Under the pieces are notes generated by a model. That model was given only the letters and a program-made list of their open reading frames with translations, was not told the origin of the DNA and did not search any database. A program made the translations under genes and the position numbers. Shown here in pieces: positions 35,123 through 44,148 of a stretch of 64,000 nucleotides of DNA. Source of the DNA: Eubacteriales bacterium (GTDB taxonomy: Bacteria; Bacillota; Clostridia; Saccharofermentanales; UBA5734); contig JAQUDJ010000006.1 in the NCBI GenBank assembly GCA_028685755.1, forward strand, positions 19,959-83,958, given 5' to 3'. The stretch's first letter is position 1. Each line of letters begins with the position of its first letter.

Positions 35123-35126
35123 AGAA

Positions 35127-35164
35127 AAAGAAGGTGCTGCATTCATGTGTACAGCACCTTCTTT
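35127..35164. terminator. Bidirectional terminator between the exporter operon and ilvN
   Basis: AAAGAAGGTGCTG and CAGCACCTTCTTT form a perfect 13-bp stem around 12 bases. Flanking A and T runs allow it to stop transcription from both convergent sides. Confidence 0.85.
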
Positions 35165-35188
35165 CCGTTTTCAATGTTGAGATTTATC

Positions 35189-35686
35189 TTACATCAGCCG
35201 TTTGCCACGTTCCATCGCGATCGTGCCAGTTCGCACAATTTCCAATACGCCGAAGGTACGGAGGAGCTCGGACATTGCTAAAATTTTGTCCGGGCTGCCT
35301 GTTACGGCAATCGTCATCGATTCTGAAGCGACATCGATAATATTTCCCCGGAAGACATTGACTAAATTGATCAGATCAGTTTTTTTCTCATCCGGCGCAT
35401 CCACGCGCATCAAGCAAAGTTCCATGAGCAAGGTTTCATGCTCATTGATTTGTTTAATTTTGACTAAGTTCGTGATCCGGTTGAGGCGCACCATGACTTT
35501 TTCGACTGATTCTTGATCGCCAACGACGACAATCGTAATCCGGGCAACCCCCACTTTTTCGGTCATCCCAACTGCAAGACTCTCGATATTGCAATTTTCT
35601 TCGCCAAACAATTCGGTAACATGCCAGAGCACGCCCGGTTTGTCTTCAACCCAAACTGATAGTATTTTGCGAATTGATTTACTCAT
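35189..35686 (-). CDS. ilvN: Acetolactate synthase small (regulatory) subunit
   Basis: A 165-residue protein with an N-terminal ACT domain (ILSVWVEDKPGVLWHVTELFGEENCNIESLAVG) and the C-terminal domain of IlvN/IlvH (about 85-160). It normally binds valine and stimulates and feedback-inhibits the catalytic IlvB. No ilvB or other branched-chain genes are in the window; the gene is the last of a buk-ptb-ilvN series, 13 bases after ptb. GGAGGA precedes the ATG. The assignment is firm; the context is odd. Confidence 0.9.
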   Translation of the reverse strand: MSKSIRKILSVWVEDKPGVLWHVTELFGEENCNIESLAVGMTEKVGVARITIVVVGDQESVEKVMVRLNRITNLVKIKQINEHETLLMELCLMRVDAPDEKKTDLINLVNVFRGNIIDVASESMTIAVTGSPDKILAMSELLRTFGVLEIVRTGTIAMERGKRLM

Positions 35687-35699
35687 GTGAATGTCCTCC

Positions 35700-36599
35700 T
35701 TATAGATCGCGAATCGCTAGGGCGAGTAGGATCGAGTAGTATTTGGCATCGCTGCTGTCGGCACGGGAAGTGACAACGATTGGGACACGAGCTCCGGTGA
35801 TTAAGCCGCAGGATTTGGCTTTGTCGAGGAAAATTAAGGCTTTGACTAAGATATTGCCGGCCTCAAGATCTGGGCAGAGCAATATATCGGCATCGCCAGC
35901 AACTGGACTGATTATCCCTTTGTGTTTGGCCGCATCTAAATCGATTGCATTATCCATCGCCAGAGGGCCGTCAACGATGCAATTTTTCAATTGGCCACGT
36001 TGGCTCATCACGGTGAGGGCAGCAGCATCTAATGTGCACTGCATCGCCGGATTAACGGTTTCAACAGCGGCTAGGGCTGCCACTTTTGGTTTCGCAACAC
36101 CTAAGGCAGTCGCAACACCGACAGCATTGCGCACGATATCCATCTTTTGTTTTAAGTCTGGAGCAATGTTGATCCCACCATCGGTGATATAAAGCAATTT
36201 ATGATAGCCGCGCAATTCGTATACGCCCACATGGCTCAATAACCGATTGGTGCGCAACCCTTTGTCTTTTTCGAGCACGGCTTTCAGTAAATCCGAGGTC
36301 TGGAGAATCCCTTTCATCAGCACATCTGCTTCGTGATCGTTGACTAAATTGACCGCAATTTCAGCGGAACGCCGATCATCAAGCTCTTTAATGATTGTCA
36401 TCGCCGAGACATCGATCGCTAGTCGATCAGCAATCGCAAAGATTTTCTCTTTATCGCCGATAAGTATCGGTAATGCATACCCTTTGCGATAAACATCGTG
36501 GACCGATTGCAGGACATGATCATCGTGCGCAGCCGCAACGGCGATTCGGCCGGGGGCTTTGCCTTGGAGCAGTGCTTCGATTTGGTCGAATTTTTGCAT
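35700..36599 (-). CDS. ptb: Phosphate butyryltransferase (or acetyltransferase-like)
   Basis: A 299-residue enzyme of the phosphate acetyl/butyryltransferase family, the length of Ptb rather than the longer Pta. Family segments are RIAVAAAHDDHVLQSV, VLMKGILQTSDLLKAVL (about 95), LSHVGVYEL, and VAALAAVETVNPAMQCTLDAAAL (about 170). It moves an acyl group between CoA and phosphate; paired with butyrate kinase it makes ATP during butyrate or branched-chain acid formation. It begins right after the buk stop codon, with the buk end GGAGGAG serving as its ribosome binding site. Confidence 0.87.
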   Translation of the reverse strand: MQKFDQIEALLQGKAPGRIAVAAAHDDHVLQSVHDVYRKGYALPILIGDKEKIFAIADRLAIDVSAMTIIKELDDRRSAEIAVNLVNDHEADVLMKGILQTSDLLKAVLEKDKGLRTNRLLSHVGVYELRGYHKLLYITDGGINIAPDLKQKMDIVRNAVGVATALGVAKPKVAALAAVETVNPAMQCTLDAAALTVMSQRGQLKNCIVDGPLAMDNAIDLDAAKHKGIISPVAGDADILLCPDLEAGNILVKALIFLDKAKSCGLITGARVPIVVTSRADSSDAKYYSILLALAIRDL

Positions 36600-36601
36600 T
36601 T

Positions 36602-37690
36602 TTACTCCTCCCTGATGTATTCTTTGGCCATTTCTTGACCGGTTAACACCCGAAAGGCACCTTCGGCCATGGCTTGCATTTCATTTTCGCCGGGAATGAT
36701 CATAATAGGAGCTAAAAATTGCACGGCGTCTTGGATCAGTCGGGTCAGTAATGGACTATACGCTAATCCGCCGGTCAAAACGATTGCATCAAGCTTACCA
36801 TGAAGCGTGGTCGCCATCGCGCCGATTGCTTTACTGATTTGAAAAGCCATCGCCTCGATTAATTCGAGCTTAGCCGGATCATCTGTTGCAGCCGCTTCGA
36901 TCGCTTTGGCATCAGCGGTCCCGGTATACGCCAAAAGGCCACCGCGCCCAACAAGCATACCGCGTAATTCTTTCATCGTGTAAAGACCTGATTCAACTGC
37001 ATCTAGTAGCTGGAGCGTTGGAATAGTTCCCGCTCGCTCCGGTGAAAAAGGCCCTTCTTCGAGGGCATTGTTGACATCTATGACAAGGCCTTGGCGATGA
37101 GCGGCGACAGAAATGCCCCCGCCAAGGTGAGCGATGACGATATTTAATTCAGGATATGGTCTATTTAAACGAACAGCAACGGCTCTTGCAATCGCTTTAT
37201 GATTGAGGGCATGAAAAATACTGTGGCGCTTAAACTGGGGCAATCCGGTATAACGGGCAATTGGAATCATTTCGTCAACTGTCACAGGGTCGACAATCAC
37301 GGCGAGTTTCTGGTATTGGTGAGCGAGGTCCAATGCGATTGGGGCACCTAGGTTGCTTGCATGAACGCCATAACGATTGGACACTAAATCAGCAACCATT
37401 GCCGCATTGATCGCATAAGTACCACTGGCTAGTGGTCGCATGAGACCGCCACGACCAACAAAAGCATCAATTGCAGATAGGTCGCTGAGGCCTGCTTGTG
37501 TGAGGCCATTTTCTATGGACTGTTCAATTGCTGCTAAGCGCAGCGGTAATTGTGAGGCAAGACTCGGCAATTGCAATATGGCATCGGTATTATGCCGAAC
37601 TGTTGATTCATAAATGCACGTGTGATTCTTAAAGAGTGCTGTTTTGGTCGATGTTGAACCGGGATTGATGGTGAAGATCCAATACGACAT
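36602..37690 (-). CDS. buk: Butyrate kinase
   Basis: A 362-residue ASKHA-fold acyl kinase. The N-terminus TINPGSTSTKTALF is the phosphate-binding signature of butyrate kinases. Later segments are VDPVTVDEMIPIARYTGLP, FHALNHKAIAR, IAHLGGGISVAAHRQG and IVLTGGLAYSPLLT. It converts butyryl phosphate (or isobutyryl/isovaleryl phosphate) and ADP to the acid and ATP. The ATG behind GGAGGAG is used; a start 13 codons upstream lacks a site. The usual order in Clostridium is ptb then buk; here buk comes first. Confidence 0.92.
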   Translation of the reverse strand: MSYWIFTINPGSTSTKTALFKNHTCIYESTVRHNTDAILQLPSLASQLPLRLAAIEQSIENGLTQAGLSDLSAIDAFVGRGGLMRPLASGTYAINAAMVADLVSNRYGVHASNLGAPIALDLAHQYQKLAVIVDPVTVDEMIPIARYTGLPQFKRHSIFHALNHKAIARAVAVRLNRPYPELNIVIAHLGGGISVAAHRQGLVIDVNNALEEGPFSPERAGTIPTLQLLDAVESGLYTMKELRGMLVGRGGLLAYTGTADAKAIEAAATDDPAKLELIEAMAFQISKAIGAMATTLHGKLDAIVLTGGLAYSPLLTRLIQDAVQFLAPIMIIPGENEMQAMAEGAFRVLTGQEMAKEYIREE

Positions 37691-37753
37691 GAATGGAAGC
37701 TCCTCCGCGGTTATTTGGTATGAGACCACCTATTGGAGATGTCAGAACAAAAC

Positions 37754-39106
37754 TTATGAAGGCAATAATTCTAAGGTGATGACGGATTTTTCGACGGATG
37801 CTCGGTAGACGATTGATCGCACACCCGAGCGTTCACGCAGTTGAGCTATTAACATGGCTTCGACTGTTTCTTTACTTGGAATATCATTGCCAATGTATAG
37901 CAATTCAAGTCTGTTGGGTTCATTATCCTGCAGATCCGCGTCTGACACAAATGCCCCGATCCGGGCATCGAGTTCATCTATGCTGGCGACAACAAGACCT
38001 TGCGAGCGAAAAGATTGCGCGCCATCAGTTTCGGCTAAGGGATAGTTTTCGGCGGTCCAAATATGGGATTGCTGCATAATGGCGTCGGAACGCAGAAAAT
38101 GCACATGAGCTACTTGGTCGTTAGCCCCGCCATCGGGAACCGGGTCATCATGCGTCACATCGACGTGATAAGGTTGTCCATCGAGCCAGACTAAATTCCA
38201 AGCATGATCAACATTATCCGATGTTCCAGTAATCAAAGTCACTTCAAAGCCCAAGGCCTGAGTGATGAGTTGAAAAGACTGGGCATACCCTTGGCACAGG
38301 GTCAAATGTTCGAGCAACGCACTTGCGGCATTATTATTCTCTTGATTTAATGTCGTGTCATAGACAATATTTCGAACCAAGATATCGTGGACAGCCATGA
38401 GTTGTTGCCAAGGCTCACCGGCATCGGATGCCACATCGGCAATCGATCGAGCAGTCGCTAGCAATTGGTCTTGGCGAGATTTCAAGATATCGGCAGTGGC
38501 CGTCGCAAAACCTGGTGTATAGCCCATTTCAAGGGTCATCGCGCTAAAGGTTGGTTCTTCGGTCTGTAGAATTGAATAAGTAATCCGTGCCGAACCGTCG
38601 AGCCAGTAGTACTGCGGGTTGCGGCGAAAGACCTGTTCATAGAGGTCATATACACGGGAGATTAGTTCGTCGCTTTGTGCCTCAGTAAAGCGGTACCGCG
38701 TCATCGCCGTATCAAGTACGGCTTTGCCCCGATAGTTGTTTAATGCGTCTTGGATCAGACCAGTTACTAAATCATCAAAGTCTTCGCCAGCATCGGCTTT
38801 TTGCGTTGATGAAGTCGTTGAATGGGTGGTTGTTTGCGCGGGTGATCCTGTCGATTCCTCGACAGGATCAATTATCTCTTCGGTCGGTTCGACTTGCTCG
38901 ATGACCGATTGGATCACTTTTGAGGATTGATCGAGTAATTCGCCGACCGGTTCTTTAAGCTCAGATAAGTCGGATTTGAATTGGTCTGTCATGCGACAGG
39001 CAGTTAAATGACTTGTCAGTAAAGCAAGCAAGAGCATCCAGACAATGCGTTTGGACCACTGTCTGGATGCTCTTGCTGAATAATTAATTTTTGGATGCTG
39101 CTTCAA
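37754..39106 (-). CDS. Transglutaminase-like lipoprotein
   Basis: About 450 residues. A basic N-terminus is followed by a hydrophobic segment ending in the lipobox LTAC (MLLLALLTSHLTAC), so the protein is a surface lipoprotein. A Thr/Ser/Glu-rich linker leads to a transglutaminase-core (Pfam Transglut_core type) domain at about 200-370. The presumed catalytic Cys is in LTLCQGYAQSFQLI, His in DHAWNLVWLDGQPYHVDVTHDD and Asp in the same segment. Bacterial relatives may act as proteases or peptidoglycan-associated enzymes; function is unknown. No ATG fits: the frame is open upstream into the previous gene, and the best start is a TTG behind TAAGGT, 10 bases after that gene's stop. Confidence 0.75.
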   Translation of the reverse strand: MKQHPKINYSARASRQWSKRIVWMLLLALLTSHLTACRMTDQFKSDLSELKEPVGELLDQSSKVIQSVIEQVEPTEEIIDPVEESTGSPAQTTTHSTTSSTQKADAGEDFDDLVTGLIQDALNNYRGKAVLDTAMTRYRFTEAQSDELISRVYDLYEQVFRRNPQYYWLDGSARITYSILQTEEPTFSAMTLEMGYTPGFATATADILKSRQDQLLATARSIADVASDAGEPWQQLMAVHDILVRNIVYDTTLNQENNNAASALLEHLTLCQGYAQSFQLITQALGFEVTLITGTSDNVDHAWNLVWLDGQPYHVDVTHDDPVPDGGANDQVAHVHFLRSDAIMQQSHIWTAENYPLAETDGAQSFRSQGLVVASIDELDARIGAFVSDADLQDNEPNRLELLYIGNDIPSKETVEAMLIAQLRERSGVRSIVYRASVEKSVITLELLPS

Positions 39107-39116
39107 ATTGGATACC

Positions 39117-39974
39117 TTACCAGCGCTTTTTGTTTTCGAGGTTGCGGATTTCGTATTGGCCTTTGTACAAGTAAACTGCTTGAATGACTGCAGCCAAAGC
39201 AAATGCCCCAAGTGTCAGTAAAAAATATTCCAGTGAATCGACTTCATTGTTCATGAAGCTGGGCATTAAAACGAGCAAAACGACTGCCATGACTGCAATA
39301 TTCATGCTTTTCTTGGTGGCTGCAGTAAAGGTGATCGGCTTGCCACAGTGCTCACAAGTCATATTCATGTATGTCGGAATGTAAATTTTCCAGCTTTTGA
39401 CTGGTTTGTGATTGCAAACGTCTTCTGTTTTGTGTTGTGCATTGCCTGAGATTACAGGATCAGCAGTCACTGGGCTTGATGATTGCAAATTTTGAGCGGC
39501 CTCTGCTCGCTCTTGATCTGAATAGGACTCGTAAAGGGCGAGCAAGTCAATTTGCTCTTGGCTTAATGCTGAAGTTCCCGCTTGCGCTGCAGCTAATTTA
39601 GCCGCTTCGGCTTCGGCTTCGGCCTGAGCCACTTTGGCATCTGCGACCTCTTTCATCGCGGCAATTTCTTCCGGGGTAAGCACTTTTTCTTGATATTTGC
39701 CAAATTGAATTAACAAGTAATAGGCAACCAAGTAGGCCAAAATATAGAGCATGAGGATGCCCATATCTAAAGCAAATCCCACAAGCGTACCCGATGCTGT
39801 GCCACTTAAAACTTTGAAAAACAGCGACGCAACTAAAACCGCATTGAGGGCCCGGTTGACGGAATGCGTCATCATCGACATTTCTAATTCGACACCGCAT
39901 TTTCGACAAATAAATTTTGGTTTTCTAGCAAAAAGATTGCCTAAATTAAATTGGGGGGAATGTTTGCAAGCCAT
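39117..39974 (-). CDS. Membrane protein with duplicated zinc-ribbon/two-span module
   Basis: A 285-residue protein that I do not recognise as a named family. It has an internal duplication. Each half begins with a Cys/His cluster (CKH ... CRKCG at residues 3-26; CNH ... CEHCG at about 187-213) and continues into two hydrophobic spans (about 43-90 and 225-270). Between the halves is an Ala/Glu/Gln-rich helical stretch (about 95-165). The cysteines likely bind zinc on the cytoplasmic side. It lies between hflC and the transglutaminase lipoprotein on the same strand. AAGGAG stands 12 bases before the ATG, rather far. Confidence 0.6.
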   Translation of the reverse strand: MACKHSPQFNLGNLFARKPKFICRKCGVELEMSMMTHSVNRALNAVLVASLFFKVLSGTASGTLVGFALDMGILMLYILAYLVAYYLLIQFGKYQEKVLTPEEIAAMKEVADAKVAQAEAEAEAAKLAAAQAGTSALSQEQIDLLALYESYSDQERAEAAQNLQSSSPVTADPVISGNAQHKTEDVCNHKPVKSWKIYIPTYMNMTCEHCGKPITFTAATKKSMNIAVMAVVLLVLMPSFMNNEVDSLEYFLLTLGAFALAAVIQAVYLYKGQYEIRNLENKKRW

Positions 39975-40044
39975 AGGTGATGAAAGCTCCTTGTTTGTGA
40001 TAGTCGGCTGTTATTAATGGCGAACAGTTCGTGTTTGGACACGG

Positions 40045-40929
40045 TTATTGATTATTTAAAATCCGAACTAGTGGCGAATCTTGACTGAGAATCAAGGTCT
40101 TGTCGCCGGTCAGGGCTTTACGCGTCGCGTCAAGTTCGCGGACAAAGACATAAAAATCAGCCTTTGCTGGATCATTATACAATGTTTTGAGGATCGCCAT
40201 ATACTCTTCTTCGCCTTCGCCGATTAAGCGCTGGGCTTGCGCCTTCGCTTCGCCGATGACGATTTCGATTTCTTTGTCGGTTTCATTGCGGATCTTGGCG
40301 GCTTCTAGTTCGCCTTCAGCCTTAAACGTTGCGGCCATTTGAGAGCGCTCAGATATCATTCGGTCATAAACGGCTGCTTCATTGTCACTTGGCAAATCAA
40401 AGCGTTTGATTTCGACGGTTTGAATATGGACCCCGTAGCCTTTGAGTTGTGCTGCTACCTGCTCGGTAATTTGTTTGTTAAGCGATGTGCGTCCTGCCTC
40501 CTCATCAGCAATGATCTGATTCTGATTGAGGCTACCCATGACGTTTTTGATAACACTGTAAGTACTCGCATCAATACGCTTTTGCATTTCTGTGATATTA
40601 CCCACGGTCCGAATAAATGTTGTGACGTCTTCGATCGCCCAGATTGAATAGCTGTCGACGATCATCGCTTTTTTGTCGGCAGTCAGGACTTCTGAGGGGT
40701 TGATATTGTAAATCATTTGTTTATTAGTCAAGCGATTGACATCTTGAATAAAAGGCATTTTAACTTTAAGACCTGCATCGAGTTCAATGGCTTGAATCTT
40801 TCCAAACTGGGTGACATAAACGAATTCACCTTCATTAACGGTATAAAATGAACCCGATAGAATGGCGATAACAATAACTACGACGATAACCGTTAAACCA
40901 AGTCGGCCGATTGATTTTGCTGCATTCAT
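40045..40929 (-). CDS. hflC: HflC, SPFH-domain membrane protein
   Basis: A 294-residue band-7/prohibitin-type protein with one N-terminal membrane span (about 10-30) followed by the SPFH domain (FYTVNEGEFVYVTQFGKI). A long helical region rich in Glu/Ala/Arg (ERSQMAATFKAEGELEAAKIRNETDKE) assembles into the ring with HflK around the FtsH protease in other bacteria. The ATG comes just after the hflK stop with GGGGTGA inside hflK. A TTG two codons earlier is not preferred. Confidence 0.9.
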   Translation of the reverse strand: MNAAKSIGRLGLTVIVVVIVIAILSGSFYTVNEGEFVYVTQFGKIQAIELDAGLKVKMPFIQDVNRLTNKQMIYNINPSEVLTADKKAMIVDSYSIWAIEDVTTFIRTVGNITEMQKRIDASTYSVIKNVMGSLNQNQIIADEEAGRTSLNKQITEQVAAQLKGYGVHIQTVEIKRFDLPSDNEAAVYDRMISERSQMAATFKAEGELEAAKIRNETDKEIEIVIGEAKAQAQRLIGEGEEEYMAILKTLYNDPAKADFYVFVRELDATRKALTGDKTLILSQDSPLVRILNNQ

Positions 40930-40931
40930 GG

Positions 40932-41894
40932 TCAATTCACCCCCGATTCAGTATTCGTACTCGATCCACTTGCGGTGAACGACTCCAACGGCAGGAGCTT
41001 TGACGTGCCTGTACTGTCATCGATATATACTTTGACACCCGGCAAGATGTCTTCAATCATTTCGAGATACATGCGCTGGCGTGTGATCGCCGGGAAATTC
41101 TGGTATTCATTAAACATCGCTTGGAACTTGTCTTTTTCACCGGTAGCGAGGTTGATTTTAGCTTGTTTTGCACCTTCAGCATCTTTGACAATTTTGTCAG
41201 CCTGTGCCTGTGCTGCTGGAATTTTTCCGTTTTGATATTCGAGGGCTTGGTTGATCGCGGTAGCCTTTTGTTGTTTTGCAGTTTCTACATCGCGGAAAGC
41301 TTTGGCGACATCTTCTGTCGGCGGCTCTGAGTCATTGATTTTGACATCGAGAATCATCAGCCCAATATCATTGGTTTGCAAGCTTTCAGTCAGCATTTCT
41401 TTGACGTCTGCTTGTATTTGGATTTTGCCAATCGTCAAAACATCGTCGATATTGCGTGTCCCGACCACGGCACGCACCGCGCCTTGGATCATATTTTTCA
41501 GAATCAGATCCGGGTTATTCGTGGTGTATAGATATTTATACGGATCGCTAATTTTCCATTCGACGAAAAAATCGATGTTGACGATATTCATATCGCCTGT
41601 GATCATATTGCTTTCTTCAGGTACGCTCGTATAGGTACTATCTTCGTTTTGAAAATAGCCTAGTTCAATTTTCTGGGTCAGGTTGACGGGTAAAATTGTG
41701 ACGGATTGAATCGGCCACGGTAACTTAATATTTAAACCAGCCCCCTCGGTTCGCGTATACTTGCCGAACGTCGTGATGACTGCCTGTTCACTCTCAGCAA
41801 CCGTGAAAACGGTTGAACTGCCAAACGTGATGACGGCTAAAATGGCAACCACCACGACAATAAGGGTCGCCATTTGTTTCGGAGTTAGTTTCAT
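40932..41894 (-). CDS. hflK: HflK, SPFH-domain membrane protein
   Basis: A 320-residue partner of HflC. It has one N-terminal membrane span (about 8-28), a band-7 domain with VAESEQAVITTFGKYTRTEGAGLNIKLPWP, and a helical region AKAFRDVETAKQQKATAINQALEYQNGKIPAAQAQADKIV. A short Ser/Thr tail ends the protein. Together with HflC it is expected to form a membrane microdomain cage that modulates the FtsH protease. The ATG has AGAGGTAA upstream. The gene follows nadA by 18 bases. Confidence 0.9.
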   Translation of the reverse strand: MKLTPKQMATLIVVVVAILAVITFGSSTVFTVAESEQAVITTFGKYTRTEGAGLNIKLPWPIQSVTILPVNLTQKIELGYFQNEDSTYTSVPEESNMITGDMNIVNIDFFVEWKISDPYKYLYTTNNPDLILKNMIQGAVRAVVGTRNIDDVLTIGKIQIQADVKEMLTESLQTNDIGLMILDVKINDSEPPTEDVAKAFRDVETAKQQKATAINQALEYQNGKIPAAQAQADKIVKDAEGAKQAKINLATGEKDKFQAMFNEYQNFPAITRQRMYLEMIEDILPGVKVYIDDSTGTSKLLPLESFTASGSSTNTESGVN

Positions 41895-41912
41895 GCTTTT
41901 ACCTCTTTTCGA

Positions 41913-42827
41913 TTATTGGCCTAACTCAATCATTTTGTCGATCGGTCGGCGAGCGTCACGCATCAATTCATCCGATAAGATAATTTCTTCACCACCAGTT
42001 CCAGCGATGGCCCGGTAAACATCCATCAGCGAGGTGATTTTCATATTGGGGCAGACGAGTTTTTTGGAGAGCATGTGAAAATGCTTGTCCGGAAATTGGT
42101 AGGTGAGATGCTCAGAAATGCTCATTTCAGTGCCGATGATAAATTCATTCGCGTCACTTTGGGCTGCAAATTCGAGGATTGCTGAGGTTGAACCAACAAA
42201 GTCAGCATGGGCGACAACTTCAGGGACACATTCTGGGTGCACGAGTAAAAGCGCACCTGGATGATCTTTCCGAGCATTGATGACATCACGTTCGGTCACA
42301 CCGGCATGGACATGACAACCACCGAGCCAGAGGTTGATTTTTTTATCAGGTAATTGGCGTTGAACGTAGTCGCCTAAATTACAATCCGGGATAAACAACA
42401 TCTCTTTTTCTGGCAAACGCGAAACAATTTTGACGGCTGTCGAAGAAGTCACGCATACATCACAAACTGCCTTGAGTTCTGCTGTTGTATTGATATACGC
42501 GACAATCGGGTGATCTGGATGCTCCTTTTTATACTGACGAACGCGTTCTGGTGCGATTTGCTCTGCCATTGGACAGCCAGCATCGGGATGCGCCAAAATC
42601 ACTTTTTTGTCCGGTGATAATAGTTTAACACCTTCAGCCATAAAACGGACGCCGGCTAGAACAACCGTCGACTCCGGTGCAAGTTGGGCCTTTTGACTCA
42701 AAACAAAAGAGTCTCCTTTGATGTCAGCGACTTCTAATATTTCAGATGCCTGATAGGTATGTGCAACCAGACATATGTTTTTTTCTTTTTTTAGGGCAAT
42801 TATTTTGTCCTGGATCTCTCGAATCAT
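41913..42827 (-). CDS. nadA: Quinolinate synthase
   Basis: A 304-residue [4Fe-4S] enzyme that condenses iminoaspartate and dihydroxyacetone phosphate to quinolinate in NAD synthesis. Family motifs are LVAHTYQASEILEVADIKGDSFVLSQKA at the N-terminus, YINTTAELKAVCDVCVTSSTAVKIV (cluster ligand), WLGGCHVHAGV and CPNMKITSLMDVYRAI. Three cysteines in these segments fit the cluster. nadB and nadC are not adjacent, which is uncommon. GGAGGA lies close to the ATG; a longer frame of nine codons is possible but less likely. Confidence 0.95.
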   Translation of the reverse strand: MIREIQDKIIALKKEKNICLVAHTYQASEILEVADIKGDSFVLSQKAQLAPESTVVLAGVRFMAEGVKLLSPDKKVILAHPDAGCPMAEQIAPERVRQYKKEHPDHPIVAYINTTAELKAVCDVCVTSSTAVKIVSRLPEKEMLFIPDCNLGDYVQRQLPDKKINLWLGGCHVHAGVTERDVINARKDHPGALLLVHPECVPEVVAHADFVGSTSAILEFAAQSDANEFIIGTEMSISEHLTYQFPDKHFHMLSKKLVCPNMKITSLMDVYRAIAGTGGEEIILSDELMRDARRPIDKMIELGQ

Positions 42828-42884
42828 AAATCCTCCTGTTGGTGGTAGTTGCAAACTTTGATTTAAATGTGTTGCGATCGAGCA

Positions 42885-44039
42885 TCAGCCGCCAGCGGCT
42901 GTCGCTGGATTAAACCGCGGTCCGGTACGAATCGTTGCGCCACCGAGCATTTCATCGTCGCGATAAAAGACGATCAATTGGCCCGGCGTGATTGCCCGCT
43001 GTGGTTCTGAAAAGATGACGAGTAATTTGCCATCTGTTTGGATATCAATTTGGCAAGGTGCAGGTTTGGCCGAATAGCGGATTTTGGCCGTCATTTGTTG
43101 ACCATCGGTGACCGGAACGATCCAGTTGATGTGGTCAGCTAAAAGATAACGGTTGAATAAAGCTTCATTGGGTCCGACAACTAATCGGTTATCTGTTGCA
43201 TTCTTGTCAATGACGAAGGTCGGTTGGCCAAATGCCCCTAGGCCTTTGCGTTGGCCAATTGTATAATCAACAACGCCGGTGTGTTGGCCGACGATCTTAC
43301 CATCGCTGTCATACATCGGGCCAGGTTTGGCAATATCGCCGCTGTTTTCGCGGAGAAATTCAGTATAGCGGCCGTCAACAAAACAAATCTCTTGGCTGTC
43401 GGGTTTGTTATGGATGCGCAGGCCCGCTGCTAATGCAATCGCGCGAACCTCTGGCTTAGTCAGTTCTCCGAGTGGAAATAATAATTTTGATAATTGTTTT
43501 TGCGTCAGCATATAGAGTGCATAGCTTTGATCCTTCCGGTCGTCGCACCCTTTTCGCAGGTGAAAGAGGCCAGTAGCTGGGTCGAGCGTATTGCGTAAAT
43601 AATGGCCGGTTGCAACGAAATCAAAACCATATGCATCGGCTTTTTCTAATAATTCTTCAAACTTGATTGAACGATTGCACTCGACACAAGGATTAGGCGT
43701 TAACCCTTGGCGATAAGCCTCGACAAAAGGCGTGATCACTTTCTCTTCAAAGGACCGTTTCATATTGAAGGTATGGTGTTCAACCCCTATTGCATGACAT
43801 ACGCGCCGCGCATCTTCAACGCTTTCTAAAGAACAGCAAGCTCGTGAAACATATTCGTCTTCGTTTTGTCGATCAAATAACTTTAAAGTCACACCGGTGA
43901 CCTCATAGCCTTGGCGTTGTAAAAGGACTGCGGCTACCGAAGAATCAACTCCGCCGCTCATCGCGACAAGCACCCGTTTGCCATGATGCGGGTCGAGCGG
44001 CTGATCGGCTGCTGCTGAGGTATCCTGAGGTTTGGTCAT
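42885..44039 (-). CDS. mnmA: tRNA-specific 2-thiouridylase
   Basis: A 384-residue ATP-dependent enzyme that thiolates U34 of the tRNAs for Lys, Glu and Gln. The PP-loop is VLVAMSGGVDSSVAAVLL (about 22-40). The catalytic cysteines are in TPNPCVECNRSIKFE (about 118) and SQEICFVDG (about 218). RKGCDDRKDQSYALYMLTQ binds the tRNA acceptor region, and a C-terminal beta barrel begins near GLGAFGQPTFVI. The N-terminal 20 residues before the PP-loop are extra. GGGAG precedes the ATG. Confidence 0.96.
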   Translation of the reverse strand: MTKPQDTSAAADQPLDPHHGKRVLVAMSGGVDSSVAAVLLQRQGYEVTGVTLKLFDRQNEDEYVSRACCSLESVEDARRVCHAIGVEHHTFNMKRSFEEKVITPFVEAYRQGLTPNPCVECNRSIKFEELLEKADAYGFDFVATGHYLRNTLDPATGLFHLRKGCDDRKDQSYALYMLTQKQLSKLLFPLGELTKPEVRAIALAAGLRIHNKPDSQEICFVDGRYTEFLRENSGDIAKPGPMYDSDGKIVGQHTGVVDYTIGQRKGLGAFGQPTFVIDKNATDNRLVVGPNEALFNRYLLADHINWIVPVTDGQQMTAKIRYSAKPAPCQIDIQTDGKLLVIFSEPQRAITPGQLIVFYRDDEMLGGATIRTGPRFNPATAAGG

Positions 44040-44148
44040 GTTGTTGCTCCCGTGATTAATGGACTGATTGTATCAGCGCATGCCCCACAGTTGCAAGTTT
44101 ATCGGCTACCAAAACCCTGTGTCTAAACGTGATGACCAAGATAATTGA

